Source: Cruorifilaria tuberocauda
Taxonomy: Eukaryota; Nematoda; Chromadorea; Rhabditida; Onchocercidae
Length of the DNA stretch: 64,000 nucleotides
Assembly (NCBI GenBank): GCA_013365365.1
Contig: JABVXU010000142.1
Coordinates: forward strand, 58,899-122,898
Reading direction: 5' to 3'
This document shows positions 52,598 to 64,000 of the stretch, piece after piece. A program made the translations under genes and the position numbers. Positions within the stretch are counted from its first letter, which is position 1. Each line of letters opens with the position of its first letter. The notes under the pieces are model-generated. The model worked only from the letters and a program-made list of their open reading frames with translations, searched no databases and was not told the DNA's origin.

Positions 52598-54345
52598 AAA
52601 AAAAACAAAAAAAAGGAAGTGAAAAATTATTCTTTGATTATAAAAATTATTTTTATAAAAATTATTAGAAATTATTTTTAAAGAGTTGAGATATTTTAAA
52701 CTTTAACTCAATTCATTTAAATACCACTAAGCCGCAAAGTTAAGTAATTCATCAAATTCCTATTATAGTAATTTTTATTGAGAAAAAAAATTACTATTGC
52801 AATTTCATTTTCGTATTCAATTATAAGTTAGATAAAGTTAAATTTAAATGAAAATTTGAATAAATTGGAAGCTTTTTTTTAAGTTAGCATTTAAATAATT
52901 TTGAGTATTTTGATATCGTTTACTATTTTTTCTATTATCTTTTTAATCGAATTAACATTTTGAGAAAATTTATGAAAAGGTCGAAGTTTTTTTTTAAAGT
53001 TTTTCAATTTAGGCTAAATAATTTTAAATATTTAGATAACGTTTATTTGCTTCTTCTTTATTAAGTTTCAAATCAAATTTAAATTTTGAAAACTTTCATG
53101 TTTTCAATTCGAAATTTCATGAATTATAAATTTTCTTTTAATGAAATGATTATTTCGTAAAAATGTTTAACATTGTCTTGCAGATTTATTTGATAAAATT
53201 CATTTCTCCTCTATTACTTGAAATTTTTTTTAATTATTAATATAATTAATTAAAATTGTTTCATATTGAATTATTGATTTTGGCCTTTGTTTACAGTCTT
53301 TGTTTACAGTGTTTACAATGAATATTATTTATTATGTTTATTATGATTTTGGTTTAAATTAAATATCTAAAAGTATATAGGTAAGTGATATAGGTTATTA
53401 CTGATATAAACTGATATAGACTAACTAGAGATTTTGTATTAAATAGAAGATGATCTTTTGAATGCTATTGATTGATTGATTGATTTTGTCAAAATCATTT
53501 CTCAAGTAATTTTCATTAATTTGAACAGAAGAATTATTATAGAGTATTGAAAAGGATATAGTTTAAAATGAAGTAAGAAAATGTAAAATGTAGGAAGAGA
53601 TGAATGGTGATTAATAATCATCGATTGATTTATCAATTGATTAAATTGATATACATTATTGATTAGAACAAGTTTTGATATTTTATTCTAAACAATGATT
53701 AATTGATCAACAATTAGTATTATCATCATTTATTCTACTTTTAAGCTATTGCATTAAGATAAAAATTTTGTCAATATTTGCAGATGATCGGAATAGCGAT
53801 TTGAAATTTTCAATTTTTAATTTCCAAAAATTTTTTTCAATATTTGTAATATTCTTAAATATTCATTTCAAAGTTAACTAAATCACATATAATTAAGCTT
53901 GTAAATGTAATTAATTAAACTAATTTTGGTTAGGTTAGTAGTGGAAAACTTTCCGTAGTTTTCTTTTTCTTGAGCTAAAATGCTAAAATTTTAATTAATT
54001 TAATTAACATTAGCTAATCCGTAATTTTTTTCACCTAAAATATTGCGATTTGAACTAATTCCATTAAGATGTATTGATAATTTCAAGGGAAAAGTTTGAA
54101 TAAGTTAAGGAATTTTTTTTATTCGTTATGTTTTTTTATTGTTTATTGTACAAGTTAACGAATTTTTTATTGTTCAGGAATTTTTTTTTTAATTTTTATT
54201 TTATTTTATTGTTTTTTATTGAATTTTATTGTACTATTTGAATAAATTACGACAATTTATTGTACAAGTTAAGGAACTTGCCGTTGTTTTTATTTTAATA
54301 AAATAAACTTGTAAAATTAAAATTTTTAAATTTTCAAATATTTAG

Positions 54346-54359
54346 GTAAAGTTAAAATT
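54346..54359 (+). promoter_or_regulatory. Possible trans-splice leader region of secreted gene 1
   Basis: TTTAG at 54341-54345 lies 14 nt upstream of the ATG with no matching upstream donor seen, the usual arrangement for spliced-leader addition in nematodes. Confidence 0.4.
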
Positions 54360-55554
54360 ATGACTGGTATAGCATTATCGATACCACTGATATTATCACT
54401 ATTGAAAATTCAAACGATACTAACAACAAGTTGTTATTTTTCTCGACCCAACTGTAGTAGCTCAACAGGTTGGGTTGATCTGATCGATGAATGTAAGGAG
54501 AATAGAACGGATGCAATTTGCTTTTCAGGCGTAATAATTTCACCTAAATTTCGAGCTAAAATTTAAGCCTGTATTTATGTTTGCATAAAACTGGAGAAGA
54601 GAACAATATTTAAAATTTAATCTTAAGTTCTGTTTTATTTTTAATTTTGATGAAATGGAATAATTTTCAAGAATAGTTTTGAATGTATTTAAAACTTAAT
54701 TTAAAGTTGCATTCTTTTTTATTTTTGTTTTTTGATGAAATGGAATAATTTTTTTTGGCTTTTAAAATTTATTTTAAAAAGATACGAAAATTCATAAATT
54801 TCATAAATTGCTCAAAATTATTCAGGAAATCGAGCAAAATTTCATTTCAAAATTTCATTCATTCATCAAATTTTATTCATTAAGCTATAGATATTTTACG
54901 CAATTTTTCTCTTTGTTACTTAAATTACTCTTTTGAATTTAATTAAAGAATTTCAGTTCTTTTCTTTTTTCAGTACAATCCACGTGTAATATATTTTCAT
55001 GAATATGTTGGCTGGTGGAGAGTTTTGCATAGTGAAAATGATTGCTTAACCGAAGAATATGCTAGTTTTTCCTTTTCGTAATTTTTTACAAATTTAATTT
55101 GAAAATTAAATAATCATTATTATTCATATTTTTCTTATAAAATTTAAGTAATCATTATTATTCATACGTTTCTCATTAAGTTTAGATAATTATTATTACT
55201 CATATTTTTCTTGTTAAATTTAAATAATCATTATTATTCATAACTTCCTTATTAAATTTCATAAATTCATTTACAATTTTTACTAATTCATCCTAAATAA
55301 TTTATTTTATAGTATAAGCAAGTTTTACAAGAAGAAAATTTCATCTTCAGTTACGCAAAAAATTAGCCTGTAGTGATGATGCAGAAGTACCAGAAGAAGG
55401 TTGCTATCGAGATCGAGATCACTACAGCAGTTTTTTTCTTTGCTGGTGCGCCGGGTCAAAGTGCAATACGAGGGAAAAGATAACGCAAATTTACAAAGGC
55501 AATAATACAATATATATTGTAGGTGGTGGTTGTGAACCAATTGAATTTAAATGA
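54360..55554 (+). CDS. Small secreted cysteine-rich protein (paralogue 1; Ly-6/ET-module-like)
   Basis: Function unknown. Three exons, 54360-54530, 54974-55064 and 55319-55554, join in frame (introns phase 0 and phase 1) to give 165 residues. A hydrophobic N-terminus (IALSIPLILSLL, about residues 3-24) looks like a signal peptide, then the mature chain begins near SCYFSRPNC. Eleven cysteines follow; the last part reads GCYRDRDHY, LCWCAGSKCN and a final GGGCEPIEFK. The CxCxxxxCN ending and the cysteine order match the gene at 59590, and resemble three-finger (Ly-6) or nematode ET-module proteins. No membrane segment follows, so it is probably fully secreted. The 55064 donor is weak (GTTTTT) and the exon-3 acceptor unusual (ATAAG), so exon 2/3 edges are less certain. 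Confidence 0.68.
55085..55260 (+). repeat. Degenerate ~40-50 bp tandem repeat inside an intron of secreted gene 1
   Basis: Four diverged copies of AAATAATCATTATTATTCAT followed by a T-rich half fill most of the second intron. Confidence 0.75.
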
Positions 55555-56469
55555 AATTTAAATGAAAATTTAATTCGCTGTTTGAAACAGATTGCAAAAT
55601 ACAGAAATGCTTTTGTAAAAATTAAATAAAACTTATTTCTCTGTTGAAGTATTATTATCTACCATTGCAAATGTATGTAAAATTGGAAAGAAATTCTGCG
55701 ATATTGTAAAAATTGCTTGTATGATATTTTGAATGAAAAAAATAATTAATAAAGTTTAATTTCATGAAATGTTCAAACATGTTTTCCAAGTGAAATTCAT
55801 GAAATTCCCACAGGTATATATTAGTTAATGGAAGAAGAAATTAATAAATTCTACTTAAATTAAATTTTGAATATGCCTTTTCCAAGTGAAGTGCTTTTTT
55901 TTAATTGTAATTTTCATATTCGTACAGGTATGTATTAGCCAATGAAATGAGAAATTAATGAATTTTAATTTAATTAAATTTTAAACTTGTTTTTTTTTCA
56001 AGTGAAATTTTCTCTTCCTAATTACAAACTTTTGATATATTTTAATAAGTAATATTTTATTTTTAATTTCTCTTTTTATTTTAATTATTAATATTTTTAT
56101 TTTTAGCTTTTCTGATATGTTTAAATAATTAATATATTTCAATAACTTTTAATATTCTTATAGATATATTAGTTTCAAATTTAAAAATTCACATATGCAT
56201 ATATTCTGCCCTATTTATTTTTCAATTTTTCTTTCTCTGTTCTTTTTTCATTTGAAAAAAGTTTTTTTTAGTTTTGCACATTTGTTTTTTCCCTATTCAT
56301 TTTCTGAAATGAGCAACAAAATGAAAACAAAAGATGGCTTTTTGTAAAGTGAAAATGGAATTGAAAATACAATTCATTAATTGAAAAATTCCGTGCGGAA
56401 AAATAGTTAACTTGAAACAGAGGTTTTAAATTATTTCTTCAACATTCCCTTTCATATATGTATATGTTA

Positions 56470-56930
56470 GCATTGATAATTAATTAATGAGTGATTCAGT
56501 ATTTAAGTATTGAAGTAATGAATATTTCAGTATTTAAGTAATGAATTGCTAGTATTTAGAATTATTAGTTCGGAATTTAAGTAATGAATTATTAGTGGTT
56601 TAGTTTTTAAGTAATGAATTGTTAGTATTTAGGTATGTAGAATTATTAGTTCGGAATTTAAGTAATGAATTCTTAGTGGTTTAGTTTTTAAGTAATGAAT
56701 TGTTAGTATTTAAGTATGTAGAATTATTAGCTCAGCATTTAAATGGTGAATTATTATATATATAAGTATGTGGAACCATTAGTTCATTATTTAAGTAATG
56801 AATTGTTAGCGATTCAGTATTTAAGTAACGAATTGTTAGTATTTAAGTATGTAGAATTATTCGTTCAATATTTTATATTTGGTTCAGTATTTAAGTAATT
56901 GATTATAAGTATTTAAGTGTACACAATTAT
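56470..56930 (+). repeat. Degenerate tandem repeat based on AGTATTTAAGTAATGAATTG
   Basis: About a dozen diverged copies of a 20-30 bp unit, some alternating with GTAGAATTATTAGTTC, forming a longer compound unit near 56560-56720. Confidence 0.8.
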
Positions 56931-57289
56931 TATCAGTCATTTTTGAAATAATATTAAAATTTCTTTATTTATTCTTTTTGCTCGGATATTTAAGATACAA
57001 TAACAATTGAATGAGCAATTAATAAGAAAGAAAATTTCGATATAATTGAAAAAATAATTTTTCCAAGTTAGGATATACCTTATGAGATTAGTAATAATTA
57101 TTGCTAGTTTAGAATTACGATTATTAATAATTCATTAAATTATTTCAACATTTTAATTCATTTCCCTTCCTGTTAAAATACTATTCTCTTTTCAATGAAC
57201 AATAAATAAAGTAAACAATTATCTGTTTTTTTTTAAATTACAATGATCTTACGATTATTTTTCTTATTAAATCCTTTAATTGAATGAAT

Positions 57290-57620
57290 TCATTGATAAC
57301 TAATTATCCTTTAATTCAATACTCTGATTATTAGGTAAATTCAACAATATATATCCTAATTTTATTAATTAAGTATTTTAATTGAGTAAATTTAACAATA
57401 AGTAATGTATTCCCTCAGTCTTTTAATTAAACACTTTAATTGGATAAATTCAACAATAAGTAATATATTTTAATTCTTTAATTGAACAATAAGTAACATA
57501 TTTTAATTCCTTAATTGAATACTTCAACAATAACTAATATACTTCTATTCCTTTAATAAATACTTTAAACAGATAGATTCAATAATAAGTAATATATTTG
57601 AATCTTTAATCAAATAACTT
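57290..57620 (+). repeat. Degenerate tandem repeat based on AATTCAACAATAAGTAATAT
   Basis: Five or six diverged copies spaced about 45-70 bp, alternating with TTTAATT-rich segments. Confidence 0.7.
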
Positions 57621-58129
57621 GAATAATAAACTAACTTAAATAAGTATATATTACTTTACAAATTTTTCTTTTTAGCGAAAGAAAAAAAAAGAAACGAAAT
57701 GGATAAAAGTGTATAAAAAAAACATTTTAAAATAAAATAAAATGAAATGAAATGATTCATAAATTGAATTTTCAATTTTTTTTCACCATGATGTTTTCAA
57801 ATTTTTAAATCGTTCAAAAAAGAAACAAAAAACAAAAGATTTCTGATTGTATGATCTTCTAGCGTTTACTTTCATCTGTTATTAAAGGTAACAGCAAAAG
57901 AAAAAACAAAAATGAAATTTGCAAACTGAAAAAAAAAGTAGAAAGGAATGAATAAATGTAAATGGAATGATTTATAGAAAAGGTGTTGGCAGTTTTTGAT
58001 AATGCCTATTCATTTATTTCATTCTTACATACATATTTTATCCTTTCTTTTTTTTTAGCTCTTAAATTATTTATTTTCAAATATTGATTTTAAACTTTGA
58101 TTTGAAAGTTTTCATCTGAACCAAACATA

Positions 58130-58295
58130 ATGAGATCTAATCCAGATGTGATAAGATATCATTCAAACTCAATGAGATTTGATCCATACGTGATCAGATC
58201 TAATTGCGATGTGATGAAATTTAGTTCTGACGTGGTGAGTTCTAATTCAGACGTGATGAGATCTAATTCAAACGTGAAGAGATCTAATCCATTCT
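58130..58295 (+). repeat. 24-bp tandem repeat, about seven copies
   Basis: GATGTGATGAGATCTAATTC-type units repeat every 24 bp. An open frame runs through them (MRSNPDV..., eight-residue repeats rich in S, N, D, V), but nothing else supports coding. Confidence 0.8.
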
Positions 58296-59589
58296 CTGTC
58301 ATATTCTTTGTTTCACTTCTCATCAAATCTCATGATTTCTCTTCAATTTGCCTCTTTCACGTCTCCAGACTTTCCCATCGATTTATCTTGCGTGTATTTA
58401 TGATTACTATTAACTTAATGTAACGTATTAACTTAACCTAGATGATTCTTTATTCCTATCGCATTGAATGAAGAGATTATATATAAATTGAGTTACCACA
58501 AATGCTCCAAGGGCAAACACGAACAAGGTGAGCTAATGATATCATGGGTTTCGTTATCAGTATGCTGAAGTGATAACATTATTAGTGAAATTAAATTCTT
58601 AATCAAATTAATTTAGTAATTCACAATTCCAAATATAACTTTAAAATAACGAATGATAGATGGATAAACAGTAAATAAAACTATTTACTTATTACTTATT
58701 ATTATTACTTATTGCTTTACTTTGTATACTTTAATCTGCAATATAATATGTAATAACGATATCACTTACAATATCAATATTACTTACGACTATTTTTATT
58801 ATCTTTAGCTTAACCTGTCATAGGGTAAAATATAAACAACATAAATAGCAACAGAATTTAGCATTTATATTTGCTAATTTTATCAATCCAATTAATTTAA
58901 ACTTATTAAAGGGAAACGGTAATTGTATAAACCATTCTAGAATTTAGAGGAAACGGTAATTTTGTAAACCATTTCAGGGTTTCTTTTAAAATCGACTTTT
59001 TTTTTTCTTCATATTTTCTATAAAATTTGTGTATAATATCTGCAGCTATATTCAGTAGAGGAGATACTTCATATAAATTACGATAACTTATGATACTGTA
59101 TGATTATAACATATGATAATACAAACTTGAATAAAAGAAACTGAAATGGTAAAAACTATAAATAGTATAAATGAATTCAATTTTTCATTTATTTTATTTT
59201 TGTTAATGCAGCAATATTTTAATCTGATTTATTCTATCGGAATAAGTAAAAACAATTGAATTTTCTGAATAATAATTCTTATAGTATTTTAATTCAATTT
59301 TTCTGTTATTTTACATTTTACTTACTTTACTACACTTAATTTACTTATATTACTACTTTAAAACTGATATTGATTCATTTACTCAATAACTGACATTCAA
59401 TTTATTTCGTTTGCTTTACCGTATCGATTCTGTTTCTGTTTAGTATATATAATCATCCACTGTGACCTACCGTAATACATACCGTATCGACACCTTCACT
59501 ATCATATCATGCTGAACTTTTTGCTGAATTCATAATATGGTAATATAATAAAACTATTATTCAATTAAATTTCTAAATTTAGGGAAAAT

Positions 59590-61303
59590 ATGAGAAAAAT
59601 GAATAATTTAATTATTCACATAACATTGCTACTCTCTATTACTATTAATTATACTGTATCGTTGTCGTGTTATTCGGTAAGTTGGCAGGGATATTCATCA
59701 TTTACGGAAAGAGTTTATAAGTGCAAAGACGACGCAGAATTTTGTGCATCTCTGGTATTTTTCTTCTTTTTTTTCTGCAAATTTTTTAACTGCTAAATTA
59801 ATTAAATTGTCGCAAATTAATACTTAGAAAAAGATATTAATTTGCGACAATTTAAATTAATTTAAGTTAATTTTTTTTGAATGTTATGAATATTCTGATA
59901 TATTTTTTAGTTGATGACGTTGAAAATACATTTCATTAATGAGTAAAAGTTGGTAAATTCGATGCTTAAAACTTGAAAAGTTTACTTTACTTACTACTTA
60001 CTTCATTCTTTTTTTGCAGTATGATAAATCCGCTGAACGTTGGTATTTTCGAGCAATACCATTGAATAAAAAATGTTATTCTATTGCCGAGGTAGAAGTG
60101 ATTCTATTCATTATTCAAATTCTATTTGTTTTTACAACATTAGAGAAATGAAAGGAATGAAAAATATTTAAGTATCGTACTCTTCGCATAAATCATATAA
60201 ATACGATATTGCTACAGTAGTATACTACAGTAGTATTATACTATTATTATCTTTTTATAAAATTAAAAATTAGTCCAATTATTTGCTGTAAGCATTATTA
60301 ATTAAATGATAAATTTAGTTTAATGATAACTATATGATTTCAGTTAAGAAGTAAAATAGACTGCGATGTAGATGAATTTGACGAAGGCTGTTTTTTGGAT
60401 ACGAATTATAATACTTATATAAGGAGTACGAAAAAATTACCAGTTTGCATTTGCAAACGTTCCTACTGTAATACACAGAGTAAAATTGAAAATGTATGGT
60501 TGCAACAAAATATTTACAAATCTCATGAACCTGAAAATTGTGCTAATAAATTAAAATCTGAAACATCTGCATCATTATCTACAACACCAACTACAAGCAT
60601 GAAATCGAAATTAAGTAAGCAAACAAATTCTGATACAGAATCATATCAGAAGACAACAACAACAAATGTTCCAGAAACAACATCATCAACTACAGTACCA
60701 ACAAGTACCACTGGAACAACTGAAACTATGACGCCATCAACCAAAGTAATAGTATCAACAACAACTACTACTACAACAACTCAAACCACGGATTCATCAA
60801 CTACAGTAATGCTACCAAAAACAAGTACTGTTACAAGTCAAACCACGGATTCATCAACTACAGTAATGCTACCAACAACAAGTACTGTTACAAGTCAAAC
60901 CACGGATTCATCAACTACAGTAATGCTACCAACAACAAGTACTGTAACAAGTCAAACCACGGATTCATCAACTACAGTAATGCTACCAACAACAAATACT
61001 GTTACAACAAATCAAACAAATCCATCATCAAAACTAGCAATGAAGTCTTCGGAAATGATGTCACCAACTAAAATATTAATAAAAAGTGCTTCTAGAAGAA
61101 GAGTTCAATCAAATCTGGAATTAAAATCAAAACATTCAATAAGTGATGCAGGAACAACGCAATCAAGTGCGGAATCAAAGTATACAACAAATGATGGAGG
61201 TACAACGGAATCAAGTCAGGAAACAGGATCAGGAAATGCGGACAAAGACGAAATAACGGCACATCGAAAAGATCCTATGAATATAAGCACTAAGCATAAG
61301 TAA
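59590..61303 (+). CDS. Secreted cysteine-rich protein with mucin-like Thr/Ser tail (paralogue 2)
   Basis: Function unknown. Three exons, 59590-59754, 60020-60091 and 60344-61303, all phase 0, give 398 residues. A signal peptide is evident (NNLIIHITLLLSITINYTVS, cleavage near residue 25). The Cys-rich part (about 25-150) has ten cysteines: SCYSVSW, YKCKDDAEFC, KKCYS, DCDVDEFDEGC, VCICKRSYCN and ENC, in the same order as the gene at 54360. From about residue 170 the chain is Thr/Ser-rich, with four near-identical 19-residue repeats (TTDSSTTVMLPTTSTVTSQ) around 60782-61009, then a Ser/Lys/Asp-rich hydrophilic tail. No anchor segment follows. The tail is expected to be heavily O-glycosylated, as in secreted mucin-like or surface-coat proteins of parasitic nematodes. 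A TTTAG ends 7 nt before the ATG. Confidence 0.8.
60782..61009 (+). repeat. 57-bp in-frame tandem repeat, four copies
   Basis: Copies begin at 60782, 60839, 60896 and 60953. The first three differ by only one or two bases; the fourth diverges at its end. Each encodes a 19-residue Thr/Ser-rich unit within the secreted protein. Confidence 0.95.
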
Positions 61304-63360
61304 TATTTGAATGAATAAATTTCAGAATTGCTATCAATTCTTTGGATACTATCAATTAATATCAATTTAATTAAAAAAATTATTGAAAAATTTGGAAAAA
61401 ATTAAATAAATAAACAAATAATTGATGAATTTCTGAGCATATCGTATCATCAATCAATGAGTGATTAATTTGATAAATAAATATAAATTCTTCTTTTCTT
61501 GAAACATGCCAATCATTTAATATAGTTTCATGATTTATTTGATGATTTAACAATGATAGTTATTAAGAGGACAAAAAACAGATGATAAAAATTGTAAGTT
61601 TTAAATTTAAATAAGCAAGAAAGTTAAATAAGGTAAAAATAATTCAATAAGTTATTTCAAGTTTTAATTAAAAATTTTACCAAAAAAATAATTTTCAAAT
61701 CTTTCAATTCATTTTTTCGTCTGTTTATTCACCAATTAGCAAATAATTATGTTTAATTTTTTCTTTGTATTCAATATAACTTATAATTTATCGTCGTATG
61801 AAAATATGTTATCAATGATAACGTGCTTATCAATTAGCATTTCACTTACTTTTCTCAGTGGTGATTTATTTATAAGTGAAAAAGTTGAAAATTTCATCGA
61901 ATTGTTTAATTTATTGTTTATCATTTTGATAAACTTGTCGACTGATAAAGTTTAATTGATAACAATTGTAATGAAATAAAATGTAAAAAGCGCAAATTTC
62001 ATTTATTGTGAATTCGAATTGTATTATCGATCACGGTTTTACTGATTTGATTAACAATAATAAAACGAATATTATCATGATGAACAGTTTAATCAAATCT
62101 GCAATCACTATCAATCACTATAATCACTATAATCACAATTATTAACATGATTATGTAATTACAATTCAATAGATCTTTTCAATAAGTTATTTCAATTAAT
62201 TCATCAATTCCTACTTCAATAAACAATAAGCATAGTAATTTATAAATTATCAGAAAAAAAGTTTTGGCTTGAATTGCTTGATAATAAATAACATGAAAAT
62301 TGGAAAACAATCGGTAAAATCTAAACAATCATATCTTTTCAACATGAAAATTTGAACTTATTAATGAAAATTAAGGTTAAGGTAAGAAAAATTATGTCTA
62401 AAATGCTTTTTATTGATAATATTTGTGATAAGGATTCATAGATTATCAATGATAAAATAAGAAAAGAATTATTACGAATGATTATTACGATAAATGTTTG
62501 ATAAAAAAACGTTGTGAATATTTGATACTGATAATTACTTTTGTGAATATTCGATACTGATAATTACTTTTGTGAATATTTGGTACTGATAATTACTTTT
62601 GTGAATATTTGGTACTGATAATTACTTTTGTGAATATTTGATACTGATAATTACTTTTGTGAATATTTGATACTGATAATTACTTTGAATATTTGATACT
62701 GGTAATAACTTTTAGCTTAAATTATTTATTGTTTTTTCTTTTTTAGACTTATCATAATTTTTTAATCTCTTCTAATTTTTACTTTAATATATTATATTTT
62801 AGAATAGGAAGGTATTATAAATATAACAAGTATAATTAATAATTTTTGAATATTGAATTCAATAACGAAATAATTTTATAGATATTTATAACAAGTAAAA
62901 CAAGCAATTTTATCAAAAGTTAAATTATAATTTATGATTTTAAATTAAAACTAAAATTACAAGTAATGATTTGCTATTTTAAAGTGTAGAAAGCAAACAA
63001 ACATTGAATATCAGTCTAACAAATGATTTGTTTAGAAATCAAATTGAAAATCAAATGAAAATCTAAAATGGTTTGCTCAGAAATCAAATTGAAAATTAAA
63101 CTTTAATTCGAGCTTATTAAGTAATCTATTAATTAGTTTCTATTTTAGTTTTATTTACAAAAACAAAATATTATATAAACAAGAGAAAATGATTTGTTAG
63201 ATAGTAACAAACTGTATGTTATTGAAAAAAATGAAATTTAATTTAATTAAATTAAACTAATCAAAATACTCAAAATCCATCCTCATCGTTTATTATCAAT
63301 TATCACTAACATTGACGTTATTATCATTCACTATCATCGCAATCAGTACGATCCTCGTCC
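61304..63360. other. AT-rich intergenic region between secreted gene 2 and the SLC19 gene
   Basis: Converging 3' flanks of the two genes. The main feature is the 29-bp array at 62513-62710. A 68-codon open frame at 61749 has no supporting feature and is not called. Confidence 0.55.
62513..62710 (+). repeat. 29-bp minisatellite, about 6.5 copies
   Basis: GATAATTACTTTTGTGAATA starts at 62530, 62559, 62588, 62617, 62646 and 62675, each 29 bp apart; the last copy is 3 bp shorter. Copies differ at only one or two positions (TTGATACT, TCGATACT, TGGTACT). Confidence 0.95.
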
Positions 63361-63956
63361 TCATTTGTATGAAATGCATTGAAGGAAAACAGGATTTGAA
63401 TTGGTGAAAACTGATTGACCAAGCTTATCAAGTAATTTTTCTTGACTCTTTGTGGTCAAAGTAAAGGAACGAATTGTAAAGCGATTTCGCAAATAATTCG
63501 CTAAATTGTATGCGATTGAAGAGAGGAAAATGAGAGCAATTATCGCATGATAGATACCATATACTAAATACTGAAATTAAAAAGATTTTGGAAAAAAAAT
63601 CGCAATTAATTTTCACACGTAAAACGTGAAAATTAAATAAATTAATAGAATAATTAAGAGTTAGACATTATATCAAAATTTAATTGATAAACTAATAATA
63701 ATTTAATAACAATTTTACTTTGAATTGCAACATTGGCGAAAGTAATATGTGACGTAATCACGTAAAACTTCGTGATATCAAAAAATGGTAATGAGCAATG
63801 AAAGAAAATGAAACCTGTGATCTAACAGTCATACCGAAACCACGTTTGTCAACGACGATCATTGTCAATATCGCTTGCAGAATAAGAGCCACAAATGAAT
63901 TCAGGCCAAATATCAATCCGTAACTCTCACTAACCATTTTTTTCGCCAAGTTCCAC
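63361..63956 (-). CDS. SLC19-family folate/thiamine-type transporter, C-terminal part (5' end off window)
   Basis: Membrane transporter of the reduced-folate/thiamine carrier family. Two minus-strand exons, 63815-63956 and 63361-63570, join in phase 0; the upstream exons lie beyond the right edge, and the 44 bases after 63956 look like intron ending in GTGCAG. The 117 visible residues begin WNLAKKMVSESYGLIFGLNS and continue FVALILQAILTMIVVDKRG, a hallmark of the last transmembrane helices of SLC19 proteins. The second exon starts YLVYGIYHAIIALIFLSS, the final helix, then a hydrophilic tail of about 45 residues ending CISYK. Substrate cannot be told from this part; C. elegans has both folate (FOLT-1) and thiamine-type members. 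Confidence 0.85.
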
Positions 63957-64000
63957 CTGCACTAACGTTCAATCATTCATTCACCACGAGATATCATGAT

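Larger units (their letters stand above)
49630..54359. other. AT-rich 4.7-kb region without genes
   Basis: Upstream flank of MROH1 and of the first secreted gene. No exon was recognised. It holds a 54-bp-spaced duplication (about 50150-50260), a 21-22 bp triplicate (50588-50655), a 29-bp tandem array (51999-52172) and a perfect 20-bp stem inverted repeat (52544-52597). Poly(A/T) runs are common from 52.2 kb on. Confidence 0.6.
55555..59589. other. AT-rich 4-kb region between the two secreted genes
   Basis: Contains three degenerate repeat fields (56470-56930, 57290-57620, 58130-58295) and no convincing exon. The TATATATAA at about 59446-59456 is a possible core-promoter element for the next gene. 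TTTAG at 59578-59582 lies just before its ATG. Confidence 0.55.

Noticed and set aside
61749..61955. 68-codon hydrophobic frame that could be a third small membrane or secreted protein
   Set aside because: Composition follows the AT-rich background (F, I, L, N, S); no cysteines, no flanking exons and no acceptor upstream.
1..64000. Possible bacterial endosymbiont (Wolbachia) insertion
   Set aside because: Filarial genomes often carry such insertions, but no uninterrupted bacterial-type coding region or rRNA was seen; all genes are intron-bearing nematode genes.

Overview
The window reads as a nuclear contig from a parasitic nematode, most likely a filarial (clade III) worm. It is very AT-rich. 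Its genes are split into many short exons with nematode-style TTTCAG or TTTTAG acceptors, and several start codons lie 7-40 nt downstream of an unpaired TTTNAG that looks like a spliced-leader trans-splice site. Exon models were built by hand from frame continuity, splice consensus and remembered family sequence, so boundaries are predictions. No prokaryotic, viral, CRISPR or rRNA/tRNA feature was seen.

Left part (1-6.3 kb): the proteasome ubiquitin receptor RPN10/PSMD4 (minus, C-terminus off the left edge) and the ubiquitin E2 variant UBE2V (plus) are divergent, separated by 2 kb holding a polypyrimidine tract. From 7.9 to 21.65 kb runs a 35-exon BRWD/PHIP-type chromatin reader (WD40 repeats, cryptic Tudor, a canonical bromodomain and a strongly divergent second one).

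Middle (24-29.8 kb): BBIP1, a BBSome/cilium subunit (plus), converges with mitochondrial ribosomal protein bS6m/MRPS6 (minus), with 50 bp between stop codons. Next is a single-pass membrane protein with EGF-like Cys clusters outside and two PPxY motifs inside (minus). A gene-poor stretch (29.8-34.5 kb) carries an ATGT/TG minisatellite and copies of a dispersed repeat.

Right part: a MROH1 homologue of about 1,700 residues occupies 34.5-49.6 kb (minus, 36 exons with unbroken phase plus a tentative terminal one). The remainder (49.6-63.3 kb) is extremely AT-rich and repeat-laden. It holds two small secreted cysteine-rich genes that look like paralogues (54.4-55.6 and 59.6-61.3 kb); the second has gained a Thr/Ser-rich mucin-like tail with a 19-residue tandem repeat. 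The right edge holds the last two exons of an SLC19-type (folate/thiamine) transporter.

Most genes are conserved housekeeping genes not obviously working together; RPN10 and UBE2V share the ubiquitin pathway. The most novel content is the secreted pair, the EGF/PPxY membrane protein and the degenerate second bromodomain. No convincing new multi-gene system is visible.
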